A stretch of DNA of 64,000 nt from Cordia subcordata (Eukaryota > Streptophyta > Magnoliopsida > Boraginales > Cordiaceae): contig JAPTOF010000019.1 in assembly GCA_028554755.1 (NCBI GenBank), forward strand, positions 3,172,001-3,236,000, given 5' to 3'. The notes below the pieces were generated by a model. That model worked only from the letters and a program-made list of their open reading frames with translations. It ran no database searches and had not been told where the DNA came from. The position numbers and the translations under genes were made by a program. The first letter of the stretch is position 1, and each line of letters starts with the position of its first letter. Below are positions 1 through 11,139 of the stretch, in pieces.

Positions 1-421
1 CAAAATTAATAGTAGGTATTTGCCCTCCTTAGTCTATCATTTAAAAGATAGAATTTGTTAACGTTAATGGCTTATTTAAAATATAACTTAATGAATTAAT
101 TAAATTTAGTGGACTATCTATCTCTTTTTTAGAACTTTAACTGTTAATATTTAAAGTTTGACAGCTTCAATAATTTGTGTTTTGGTAATAATATATTTAA
201 TAAAATGAGATAGTCAATAACTTAGACATTAGTTTTTTATGATTTTTATGTCATGAAAGTGCAACAAGTTTATTTTTTAATAGAATGAGATAGTCAATCT
301 CAACTTTGATAGTTTATTTCTGTTATTTTTCAAATAGGATGTTTTATTAAAATATCACTATTTTTTCAAGCAAAAAATTTATTGACTTCGCCCCTCAAGT
401 TGGGTTTCTGGTTCCGCCACT
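1..421. other. AT-rich flank, possible end of an unidentified repeat
   Basis: There is no coding sequence. The short motif aatgagatagtcaat occurs twice (about 204-218 and 283-297), which suggests an internally repetitive element. The C-rich string around 390-421 resembles the ends of plant repeats. From 422 onward the sequence matches the intron of the second dehydrogenase copy near 11660, so the 5' truncation point of copy 1 lies at this border. Confidence 0.4.
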
Positions 422-568
422 GGCCACATTCATCTACCAACATATGAGCCAACACGTAATTGGAAAATATTTGTATTAGTTATTGTCTAACCTTTTATAG
501 ATGATGAAAGTTCATTCATTAAGCTTACCATATAGAAATTTGACCAAAAATACACAATATAAATGCAG

Positions 569-1720
569 AGCTTTTTACGTTGGAACATCTTCACTTGAGG
601 AAGCTTCTAGCATTGAGGATTGCTGCACCTTCCGAGGTAGCTTTATCAAGTTAGATGTTCAACAGGTGCCATCATGTGGAAAACATACACGTTGCCTGAT
701 GACAATGGGACAAGAGGCGGCTATGCTGGGGCAACTGTATGGGGTAGCAGCCCCTCCATAGATGCAGATAGAAATCTTGTTTACATTGCTACCGGAAATC
801 TGTACTCCGTTCCTCAACGCATCGCTGATTGTCAAGAGGAGCAGAATAATCAGACCGTGCCATCGAATTCAGACGAATGTATCGAGCCCGAGAACCATGC
901 AAACTCTATTTTGGCCCTGGAAATGGACTCTGGAAATATCAGGTGGTATTGGCAGCTCGGTGGCTATGATGTTGGATATTGGCATGTATGAATACTTCAA
1001 CCCCTGGTTGCCCTCCAGCCCCCAACCCTGATGCTGATTTTGGTGAGGCACCAATGATGTTGAGTGTAAATGTCAATAGGACTACGCGAGATCTTGTTGT
1101 TGCTGTCCAGAAAAGAGGATATGCATGGGCTCTGGATCGCGATAATGGGACGTTGGTTTGGTTCACGGTAAGTTAGCTACATAATTTCATGAACTACATT
1201 TGTAACTTGCATTTGTCACCAATGGTATACATACTTGGTTCACAAAATGAGAGGATTGTTACAGGAGGCTGGTCCTGGAGGCCTCAGTGGAGGTGGCATT
1301 TGGGGTGCGGCTACAGACGAGAGACGAGTGTATACCAACATTGCCAATAGCAACGGGTTAGACTTCGTTCTTAAACCATCAACGGAAGTCACTAAAGGTG
1401 GTGGCTGGGTAGCAATGGATGCTCGAACAGGGGAAATCTTATGGTCAACTGCTGTTCCCAACAATGGCATGACGAATCCTGTAACGATTGCCAATGGTTT
1501 ACTGTTTGCAGGTTCTACAAATTCATCAGGACCTGTGTACGCCATTGACGCCAAGACTGGAAAAATACTATGGTCCTATGAGATTGGAGCCACCGTCTAT
1601 GGTGGCATGTCAGTTAGCGAAGGATGCATTTATGTAGGGCATGGTTACAAGGTAGGTATTGGAGCGTCTAATCCATTTTTCAGTGCTGGTACATCCCTGT
1701 TTGCCTTCTGTGTAGAGTGA
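569..1720 (+). pseudogene. Polyvinylalcohol-dehydrogenase-like (PQQ beta-propeller) pseudogene, copy 1, 5'-truncated
   Basis: Two exons remain, 569-1167 and 1265-1720 (stop TGA), joined by a GT-AG intron. They cover the C-terminal part of the plant quinoprotein alcohol-dehydrogenase-like family, secreted proteins built of PQQ propeller repeats. Family signatures such as GSSPSIDADRNLVYIATGN, DADFGEAPMML, WVAMDARTGEILWST and YGGMSVSEGCIYVGHGYK are readable. The signal peptide and N-terminal propeller exons are missing, and similarity to copy 2 starts inside the preceding intron (about 422). Two 1-bp deletions relative to copy 2, near 662 and near 976, shift the frame, so three reading frames are needed to follow one protein. 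A poly(A) signal AATAAA lies at 1787-1792. The product is certainly non-functional as encoded. What substrate the parent enzyme uses in plants is not known. Confidence 0.9.
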
Positions 1721-2390
1721 CAACTTGTGGATGGACTGGAGATTCTGCTAAAAATCTCACACTACTTGGATGTTTCTCTTGCGCTAAATAAAGGCTTCTT
1801 GCATTTTCTTACACTTCCTGCAATGTTTTGAGGAACCCTTCTATAGAAAAGAATCATATCACGTAATGCAGCTAAAAATTAGCACTTAATATATAGTTGA
1901 AACGTTTTACTTGAAAATAATAACAAACGATATGATAGATTGTCAGTTTGCATCCACGGGGGCCAGAAAGTGCAACCAATGCCTTGACGGAATTAACACA
2001 ATATTGAACCAACAAAGCACAAATTCAAAATCAGATCACCTCATTAGAGTAATATTCTCCTCCGTTCTTTCAGCAGCTTGCAATCAAAAGCAGCTCTGAT
2101 CAGACTCCCCAGACAGAATTCGCGCGAGATTGATTGTCATCAGTCATGACACAAGCCATCGCTGCTCGAAGTAAATAAAAAGCTAATGGTATTCTGACAA
2201 GATAAAATATACTATGGTGCATGTATATCTCCCAGTGTTGATAATGAACCAGATGTAAACAATAAGCACACATATGACAATAAATGAAACACCAGAGATT
2301 CGGTGTCCAAGACTATAACATAACATCTTAACATCCATGATAGACTAAACACAGGAAAGATGCAGAACATATAAACAACTGTTTTCTCGG
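1721..2390 (+). other. 3' flank shared by both dehydrogenase copies
   Basis: This stretch holds the 3' UTR and downstream DNA of copy 1. It aligns base by base, with small indels, to the region after copy 2 (about 12945-13640). The duplicated block therefore ran from inside an intron to about 0.67 kb past the stop codon. Short open frames inside it are not conserved as protein between the two copies. No separate gene is seen. Confidence 0.6.
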
Positions 2391-2543
2391 TCACGCGCTT
2401 GGTGTTGTCCGCCCTCCATCAGAGGGGAAACCGGAGGGGTGAGTCATGCCACGTTCTTTTCTATGAGAACTTGTTTGAGGAAAGGGCCCTTTGATTTTCC
2501 AAAACAATTTTCTTCAGTTTCTCGATTTCTACTGTCAAAACAG

Positions 2544-2773
2544 TCCAAGGCACACAAGCACGAGGCTGGCGTAGTAATAAATCCAGGGTCCACCACTGGT
2601 GCATATAGTAGCTTCACCTATGATGTAAAACCAAAGTTTGTTCTTCTCATGGATATCGATGGTCTTCGCGTGGTTTATGTTTATGAACTCATTGATGGAG
2701 ACGTGAAGGTTGACAAGATAGATTTTATTATTTCAACAGGACAGCTTCTGCTGCGACTCATTCTGCCCATTGA
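2544..2773 (+). pseudogene. VPS29: VPS29 C-terminal gene fragment
   Basis: The translation contains KAHKHEAGVVINPGS, TGAYSSFTYDVKP and YVYELIDGDVKVDKIDF. This is the C-terminal part of VPS29, the phosphoesterase-fold subunit of the retromer cargo-recognition complex. After codon DF (2721-2726) about 8 extra bases shift the frame. The characteristic tail ending THSAH followed by TGA is then found in another frame (2744-2773). The sequence just upstream (2530-2543, ending in aaaacag) reads like an intron acceptor, so this looks like a fragment of genomic DNA rather than a processed retrocopy. The catalytic N-terminal two thirds are absent. There is no promoter or start codon that would make it a gene. 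Confidence 0.8.
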
Positions 2774-3808
2774 CTATGCTTTTTTTCTTTTTTTTTTTTT
2801 TTGGTGATTGTAGGCTCTCCATCTAACTCTTGTTTTCTCACCTCTTCATTTCCTTTCTTGCATTTTCGCCTCAGTTTTCCTGCAATTTTTTTCGCTAAGT
2901 ATCTTTGCTGCAATTCCCTTCTGTTGTACATAAAGAAAAAGAAGGCTTTCTTTTAATCGAAATGGATTTCTGCAAAGGGTTTCCATTAAAGAAAATTGAC
3001 CTATTAGCATTTTGCATTCTATTCTGGTGACTTTTCAATTACTATCTTGCTGGACGAGTAATTTAAGAATATATTCGCATAAAGTTTTTCTTTGTCGGCG
3101 AGAAATTAGCTGAACAATGCATATTTTAATTATGTTATCAGTTTTGATGTTGAATTTTGACATTGTAAACAAACAAAAACAATTGGAGGAGGATAATTAG
3201 AGGGTCATTGTAAAGACGTATCGTCCAAAGTGGAAAATATATTATTGAGTGCAGAATTAATTTTAAAATGGACCAAATCTTTGATATATTAAGACTGGAT
3301 CATTATAGAAAATGGCATACGCAAACTTGAAGTTCCACGGCAAAGTCATATAGATCCCCTTAAAACATTGTGGTTTGGTACTTCAATACACAATAACATT
3401 CCCTCGTCATTGAGAAAAGCTTGTAATAGGAGCTTCCAACCCCATAGCGACCTATCTAGTCTACCATAATATTCAGCTCTCTGCATGCATTTGTCTAGTT
3501 GTTCTTCTTATTGCTAATACGAATGTAAGTTTTTCTCTCTCTCTTCCCTTCCCCTCCCCCCACCCCGATTTGACGCAAGGGGCGTCTTAGACGAGCGTAA
3601 ATCTCCTCATAATAAGTTTTCAACGAAATTTAATAGTTATGAACTATCAAGTTTGTTTTGTTATAACTATATAATCAGTTTGGTGCGGATAGATCATGTC
3701 AGTGTCATGGTAGCTGTGAAGCGGATGGACATATTACTTTAGGCATGATATGAAACAAATTTTTCTGTTTACATGTTTTGTGATAACTTCAAAGGTGATG
3801 AATTACAG
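2774..3808. other. Intergenic / unresolved 5' region of dehydrogenase copy 2
   Basis: A poly-pyrimidine run follows the VPS29 fragment (2780-2803). The first exon of copy 2, which should encode a signal peptide, is expected here but is not clearly present. A short hydrophobic stretch followed by a donor-like site (about 3485-3530, cgaatgtaag) is the only candidate, and it contains a stop. A (CT)n-rich patch occurs at about 3533-3560. Confidence 0.35.
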
Positions 3809-3856
3809 GCTTCAGAAGATTGGTTGAACCATGGTGGTAATACATACAACAGGAGA

Positions 3857-3861
3857 TATGC
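3857..3861. repeat. Target-site duplication, left copy (TATGC)
   Basis: TATGC directly precedes the TGTCAC terminus of the LTR element and is repeated at 11135-11139 directly after its CTCACA terminus. Five bases is the usual duplication length for LTR retrotransposons. Confidence 0.95.
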
Positions 3862-6399
3862 TGTCACCCCCCAAAAACTTAAGGCTCACGACGTGACACG
3901 CCGTGGACTAAGAGGAGTGAACCCCTCAAACCACAAGGCTACTAAAAACCTCAACAATCAAACAAGGCACTAAAAAGCATAAATCATTGAGATAAAAACT
4001 ATGAGCTCCAACATGTAGCAAGAAATGCCAAATAACTATTACAAATCTTTCCCTAACCAGCACATCTAACATAAACCAAACTATCAACAGAGCAGTGCTT
4101 CAACACTGGAGTCTAATTCTCGAAAGACTAATAAAGATAAGGTCATTCCTTATCGCAAGCGTACATCCCCTTACTCGTGATCATCTGTAAAAACATAAAT
4201 ATATAAGGGTGAGCGAATCAAATGTTCAGTAAGTAAGGGTCTTTCTCCCATGAAAGAACAAATAGGAATATCAGAATAATAGGGAAGCGGAAACAAGGAA
4301 AACACGTTCCCGGGAGGATATTAAGAAAATATGGGAGCGCATAAATTAAAAATTCATGTTAATCATAACAAGAATTAACTCGTAAAAGAAAGTATATAAA
4401 ATATGATGTGACGTGAGTTGTGACTATGTTGTAGCATTTTAATCATAATAAAACTATGGTGAGTGTACAAGGCCCTCAAATCTCAATCAAGGATCAATCA
4501 TGACCATATCAAAAGATGGGTATAAGGCCCCCACTGGCACACATGATATGGGTACAAGGCCCCCACAGGCGCTCACATGATAGGGGAGCATACCCCAACA
4601 AGCTCAAACAAACATGAAATGGGATCCCGAAATTTCATGAGAAGGCGAGTATCCACCAAAATCATGTCAAGTCATATCATATCAAGTCGTATCATATCAT
4701 GAAAAAAAACGCTACAACACAGTACAACTTATATTATTTGAGTCAAATCTGAACAAGATAATAGTACCATGACAGAATAATTGTTTATGATTGAGAATCA
4801 AGATGAAAGGTTCAGATTGCATCATGATCTCAAATATAAAGCTATTAAGTCACTTGTATGGTACCACACATGTTAATGGCTATCCATTCTTCATATCATA
4901 AGAACTTCCATAGGTTCAGTCAGGAGGTCATGAACGTTGATCCAAAAGAATTCATGGGCATTATTTTTTTTTTGAAATGACGCTAAAACAATGGTTATAG
5001 AAACCATAAATAAATAATATTTAGTAATAGTAAAAATAAATAAATAATTAGTTAAGAGAAAATAAATGATTAAATAAAGAAAAAAATAACAACAGTCAAA
5101 TATTATTAAAATGGGTCTCTTTTAGAAGAACCACACAAAAATTTATTTATATCGTAGAAATATGTAAGCAAACAGGAAGATATGGACTAGAAAATTTCAT
5201 GTGAAAAGATTTGTATGAGAAAAAATAAAATAAAATAAAATAAAAAGGCTACTGTCTTGGAAATTTTGTTTTTTCCTATGAAATTAAATATGAACAATTT
5301 AAATTGAGAATAATGACTAAAAATAGTAAGCAAAACGAAACTGGATACTAAGATGTAAAGAACAGAGTAGTTGACAAAAGAAAAATCAAAATCTACAAAT
5401 TCTTAGTTTAATAAGGCGTTAACTAAGTAGTCTACCTTTTTTTTTTTTTTTGAAACCACATGCAATCAATTCTTTTGTAGAAATTTTGGCGTGAAGAAGA
5501 GCTTGGAAGTAACTCCAGAAAGAACAGGAAACAAGGACTACTAAAAAAAAAATTGAAAGAAATTGTAAGGAACAAGAAAACCAAGAATATGTTTTGTTTG
5601 TGTAATCAGTGAGTGCAACGGAAAAAGAACAAAGACCCAAAACAAATAAAAGGAACAAAACTCAAGTTATTGAATTATCTAACGGAGCCAAGACGAGAGG
5701 AAAATTAAAGCAATTGTTATTGTAATGGCCATACACGAATCAGACTTGTGGGACTAGTAATCGAGATACCTAGCAAGCATATGTTGACTAGTGGTTGACA
5801 TGAGCAAGAATTAATCACATAAAGGTACTATTCTTGAGTGAGATACGGTGAAACAAATTCAGTAGGGAAGAATAGATATGATCATGATAAAGGAATAAAG
5901 AAGGATCATAGTGAAACAAATAAATTGAATAAAACTCAGTGATAACGTAGAAAATTGATGGGAGAATTTGGAATACAAGATAACTCTACTTACCTCAACT
6001 CTTAGATCTTGAATCAGTTCCTTAAATACACCACCTAAAGAAAACCATAAACAATTCCATAATCTCTTCAATCTATTTCTGAAAAGGGACCCTCAAGAAG
6101 ATTCGAAAAGAGAAGCACGTCCTTGTTCATCTTTCTACTACCGTTCTTTGTGTTTTTTTTTCTTTTTTTCTTTTTTTTTTTGGGGAAAGAGAAGGTATAT
6201 GAATGAATATTGGAAAAAAGTGCAAATATATAAAGACCCCAAGTCAAGAAATAACTATCTGGTCAAATTATGATTTTTATTTATTTATTTATTTGTTATC
6301 AAAATAGAGTCCTATTTATATACAACTCCCACTTTATAATACCATTTTGTGACCGTGTTTGTAAGTGGCTAAGTAGGGGTGAACTACCCGGTCCTCACA
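3862..6399 (-). repeat. LTR, left copy (3' LTR of the element)
   Basis: This LTR is 2538 bp, starting TGTCAC and ending CTCACA. Its right-hand 400 bp (about 5998-6399) is nearly identical to 10735-11134, with about three substitutions and one homopolymer indel. The remainder aligns to the other LTR only with many substitutions and indels. Short G/C-rich motifs (aaggcccccac and similar) recur around 4470-4580. Confidence 0.9.
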
Positions 6400-8423
6400 T
6401 CTTACCCCTCTTAAAAGAAGTTTCGTCCTCGAAACTTAAATCTCGTGGATTTCTATCACTACTTGACATATGGCTTCCTTGCTTGCATTATGGAAGCCTA
6501 AAACCAAAATATGCAATTTCATGACTTCCAACTCAACTTTCTTCTTCATGCCAACATCTTATCCTCTAGCACACTATATCTCATATCGTTACTGTAGTCA
6601 CTATGAACTCCAAGATGATGTCAAAGAATAAGGTGATTAATAAGTCATATCCCAATACCTGTAGACATCATGGTGTCAATAACAGTAACACCTTGGGTTG
6701 GCATGTACTTAATGTAGTTAAGACTCGTTCATGCTTCAAATTCAATAAGCTTGTAGATACCCAATATGTTACAATACCACACTCTCAAGATAATGGAAAG
6801 AAGTTTGAAAGGAAGGCTCAAAATATCAAGTCATGATCAAACAAGGCTATTAAAAAGTTGACACAAAATGTCCCAAAGGAACAATCCAGTTAGTTTAAAA
6901 AAAATTTCAGTGATAAATATGAGTACAACTAATCCGAACTCTATAGCTGAGGGAGCAACATTACTTTGCCAAGATGAAGTTTAGAAAGATACACGAGGAG
7001 AATGATTAGGAGTATTTACATTGGCGGCGAAACTAGTGCATAAAAGCCGAAGACATTGACGTATGATCATAGAAAAATACAACATAAGTAAATGCAAAAG
7101 GACACAAGAAAAGGAAAAACGATTCACTCGTAGAATCTATAATAGTTTATTGGGTAAGTTGAGATAGACGTAGAATGATGCAAATTGAAGACTCTTAAAC
7201 AATTTAAAAAAAACAATATTAGCGAAAGAGGATCACTTGCCAAAGTTGAATAAGGGTATCAAAAATAATTTTAGCAGTGACTAACAAAAGATCGACTTGC
7301 CTACAAATGAGAGAAAATATAGTCACGAAGAAAATGTGAGATATAAAAAAATTAAAGCCAGTGAACTCATAATAGTAATGTGCAAATAACAAGGAGCATT
7401 CACTTACGAGCCAGTTCAAGTGAATAATATAGTAAGGTGAAATAATTGGTTAAGAAGAGCCTTGAGAGCATCAATAAAATATAGGTTTTACTAGTAAGGG
7501 ATAATAAAACTCAAGCTTATTGAATTCACAAACAAATAAAAATTTTGGTTGAAAGTCTGTGTGCATTATGATATCGATAAAATGATATGAACTAAATCTA
7601 AGACCCTTTTGGGGAAAAAAATTGACATAATAAAATCACGTAGAAATTTTGTCAAGTAATGAAATAAAATAAAATAAAGACATTTTGGCACATGAGCACT
7701 ATAGGAGATAAAGGCTGGAAAAGAAAGTCAACTTTGGCTTTTACTGGAATAAGAATAATAACACTATTAAAAAAAACAAAACTGAAAGTCTGAATAAAGA
7801 CGGAGTCTTGCAAACAAATATGATAGCTATTTCATACCCTGTAAAAGGAAAAATGAGTAATTAATATATTTGGGACATAAAAGTAAATGCATAAATGAAT
7901 ATTTAAGTCTATAAATGTAAAATGAATAACTTAAAGACGAAAATAGTGGATTACTATATAGTAACCAAAGAAAAAAAAATTACCTTAAAATTGGTAAGAC
8001 TTTCTTATTGAGTGTAATATTAAAATAAATCAAATCTAGAGCAATTTTATTTGCAAGCTATAACATGATGATAACTTGAGTCGTGAAAAAAAATACGTGA
8101 ACTATAGAAATGGAAAGAAAAAGTAAAGGAGTAGGAAAAGAGAAAAGAAAATCCAAGAGCCATGCTACATGTACATGTAGGCATAAAGTTTTTTTTTTTT
8201 TTTTTGGAATAGTAAAGCCAAAAACTAGAAAAACTTGAACATGAAGTAGGAGCAGATAGATTGAAAGCATCTTCTAATTCTTCGGCTTTTTGAACGGCAG
8301 AATTTAGCAGTAGTCACATGGCCAACCACCATAAAAATGTATCACAGGAGTATTAATATTTTATATAAATCAAGCATGGCCAATCTTTCAATAGTCTTCG
8401 AAACCTGGCTTTGATACCAATAC
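6400..8423 (-). other. Internal region of the LTR element, no protein domains
   Basis: This 2024-bp AT-rich segment lies between the LTRs. Six-frame reading gives only short frames with no recognisable retroelement motif. On the minus strand it holds the tRNA-Met-type primer binding site at one end and the polypurine tract at the other, and nothing else I can identify. Confidence 0.8.
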
Positions 8424-11134
8424 TGTCACGCCCCTAAAACTTAAAGCTCGAGACGTGACACGCCGTGGACCAAGAAGAGTGAACCCCTCGAACCACAATA
8501 CTACTAAAACCACAATAAACAACAGAGCACTAAATACCATAAATTATTGAAACAAAAACTATGAGCTCCAACATGTAGCAAGAAAACTCCAAATAACTAT
8601 TACAAGTTTTTCGCCAAACCGGCACATCTAACATGGACCAAAAATACCAAAACAGTGTCTTATAACTAAGATCTAATTCTCAAATACTCGTAAAGATAAG
8701 GTCATGCCCTATCGCAAACGTGCATCCTCTTACTCGTGATCATCTGTAAGAACATAAAAAAATATAAGGGTGAGCGAATCAAATGCTCAGTAAGTAAGAG
8801 TCTTTCCCCCAAGATAGAATAAACGTGAATATCATAATAATAGGAAAGCTAAAATAAGATAACACGTTCCCGGAAGGACATTAAAGAATTATGGGAGCGC
8901 ATAGAATTAAAACTTATAATAATCATAGCAATAATTTAACTCGTAAAAGAATATATACACTGAAAATCATGTAACCTGAGTTGTGACTATACTGTAGCGT
9001 TTTAATCATAATAAGGTCATGGTGAGGGTACAAAGCCCTCAAATCTCAATCATGATCGTAACAAAAGATGGATATAACGCCCCCATTGGCACACATGATA
9101 TGGGTACAAGGCCCCCACAGGCACTCACATGATAGGGGAGTGTACCCCAACAAGCTCAAACAAACATAAAATGGGATCCCAAAATTTCACGAGAAAGCGA
9201 ATACTCGCTAATCAAATCATATCATATCATGTCATATCATGTCTAGTCGTATCGTATTATGATAAAACGCTACATCATAGCACATCTTATTTTTTCGAAT
9301 CAATATAAACTATGAGAGTAGCACGAGATGGAAGAAAAAAAATGGCTCGAGAACAAGATAAATAAATAAATAAATAAATCAACCATTCAAAGACCTGAAT
9401 GAATATTTGATGGAATATGGCCATGGTATGATCACGGGTGATATGGATACGGATTACGTTGGTTGGGTGGCTTTAACATGAGCATGCATTCAAAATTTTT
9501 TTTTTTCAGCGACATTAGAAAACAATGGGTAGGTTCCTTTTTGGTTATGACGTCGTTCATCAAGATTTGTATCCCAATAATAATAGTAATAAAACTAAAT
9601 AAAAGACAAGATCCTAAATAAATAAAGAAATAAATAACAATTTTTGTTTAATTAACATAATTCTAAATAATATGGGTCCAACTTTATTTACTGAGTACAA
9701 TATAAATAGTAGTTTGGGTTCTTCAAAAAAAATAATAATAACAATAATAATAATGGTAATAAATAGGAAAGAGAAATATATATATATTTTAAAGGAATTT
9801 TTTTTTAAATGATAAACTGCCCGAAAGATAAGCAATAAAAAAAAAAAAGAATAATTGGATTGTGAAAATAGGCTAAAATCCAAAGCAGTAGTTTTTTTTG
9901 TTTTTTTTAACAAGAAAAAAATTGTTAGTCTAATTAGCTAATGTCTTGTAAATGAGGGATCTGTAGATTGCTTTGTTTTAGTTAAATACTTTGTTCTTTG
10001 CATCTAAACGTCCAATTCCAGTTTGCTTATTGTTCTCAGTTGTCATTCGCAATTCAAATAAAATTTTTTTATGAAATTAAATATGAATCATTAAAATTAG
10101 AGAACAATACTACTACAGTAAGTAAAATAAAAATTAAGAAAACTGAACACTTAGATGCCAAAAAAAAGATGTTAAAAATAAAAACAATAGGCAAAAACTT
10201 CTTTTCTTTTGCATGCTAAGGCGCGCTTTCAATTTCAACATCTCTTTTCGTTCAATTATTTACTTCTTTTCACATGGCAAAATTCTTGACTGCAGAATCC
10301 CTGAGGGAAAAAAACACCATTAAACAAAAACTAAAGAAAGGAAAAGAAGAATGAAGGAAAACTCAAAAGGGGCCTATTTGTTCAAAGAGAATGATCATGA
10401 AGAATTAGAAAGAACACACCACCAGGCTTGTCATCTTGAAGATCGTGTATGCATATGGTATCGTATTCACATGAAACTTTGAGAACTAATCACCAAGGAG
10501 AAACGTGCATGGACACATTGCAATAGTGTGTGTACACAAATTTTTTTTTTTTGGAACCGAATGAGTACAGATTGCACAATGTAATCGATAAATAAATAAA
10601 TTTCAGAAGTGAATTTGAGTAAGGCGATCACAACCTCAACAATATCAAGTTTACGTGTCTAACTAAACGAAATTATGAGATATCCAAAAATAAATGGGAG
10701 AACTTGGAATACAAATTGACCCCACTTACCTAAACTCTTAGATCTTGAATCAGTTCCTTAAATACACCACCTAAAGAAAATCATAAACAATTCCATAATC
10801 TCTTCAATCTATTTCTGAAAAGGGACCCTCAAGAAGATTCGAAAAGAGAAGCACGTCCTTGTTCATCTTTCTACTACCGTTCTTTGTGTTTTTTTTTCTT
10901 TTTTTCTTTTTTTTTTGGGGAAAGAGAAGGTATATGAATGAATATTGGAAAAAAGTGCAAATATATAAAGACCCCAAGTCAAGAAATAACTATCTGGTCA
11001 AATTATGATTTTTATTTATTTATTTATTTGTTATCAAAATAGAGTCCTATTTATATACAACTCCCACTTTATAATACCATTTTGTGAACGTGTTTGTAAG
11101 TGGCTAAGTGGGGGTGAACTACCCGGTCCTCACA
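8424..11134 (-). repeat. LTR, right copy (5' LTR of the element)
   Basis: This LTR is 2711 bp, about 170 bp longer than its partner because of scattered indels in the diverged part. The last 400 bp match the left LTR almost perfectly. As the 5' LTR it should hold the element's promoter, reading leftwards. A specific TATA box could not be chosen with confidence in this AT-rich DNA. Confidence 0.9.
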
Positions 11135-11139
11135 TATGC
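11135..11139. repeat. Target-site duplication, right copy (TATGC)
   Basis: This is the second copy of the five-base duplication flanking the LTR element. The dehydrogenase coding sequence resumes immediately after it. Confidence 0.95.

Larger units (their letters stand above)
3862..11134 (-). mobile_element. Non-autonomous (LARD-like) LTR retrotransposon
   Basis: Two long direct repeats (3862-6399 and 8424-11134) start TG and end CA and flank a 2.0-kb internal region. On the minus strand the internal region begins four bases after the LTR with TGGTATCAAAGC, nearly complementary to the 3' end of initiator tRNA-Met (primer binding site, plus positions 8408-8419). It ends with a purine-rich tract before the other LTR (plus 6400-6412). 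This fixes the element's orientation as minus. No gag, protease, reverse transcriptase, RNase H or integrase is readable in either strand of the internal region. The element must therefore have been mobilised in trans, and its superfamily cannot be assigned. It sits inside an exon of the dehydrogenase gene. Confidence 0.93.

Noticed and set aside
3773..3973. A 66-codon frame as a stand-alone small gene
   Set aside because: Its first part is a split dehydrogenase exon and its second half is LTR sequence; the frame is a chance fusion across the insertion site.
6400..8423. gag-pol remnants in the LTR element's internal region
   Set aside because: No protease, RT, RNase H or integrase motif was readable in six frames; all frames are under about 80 codons and low-complexity or AT-driven.
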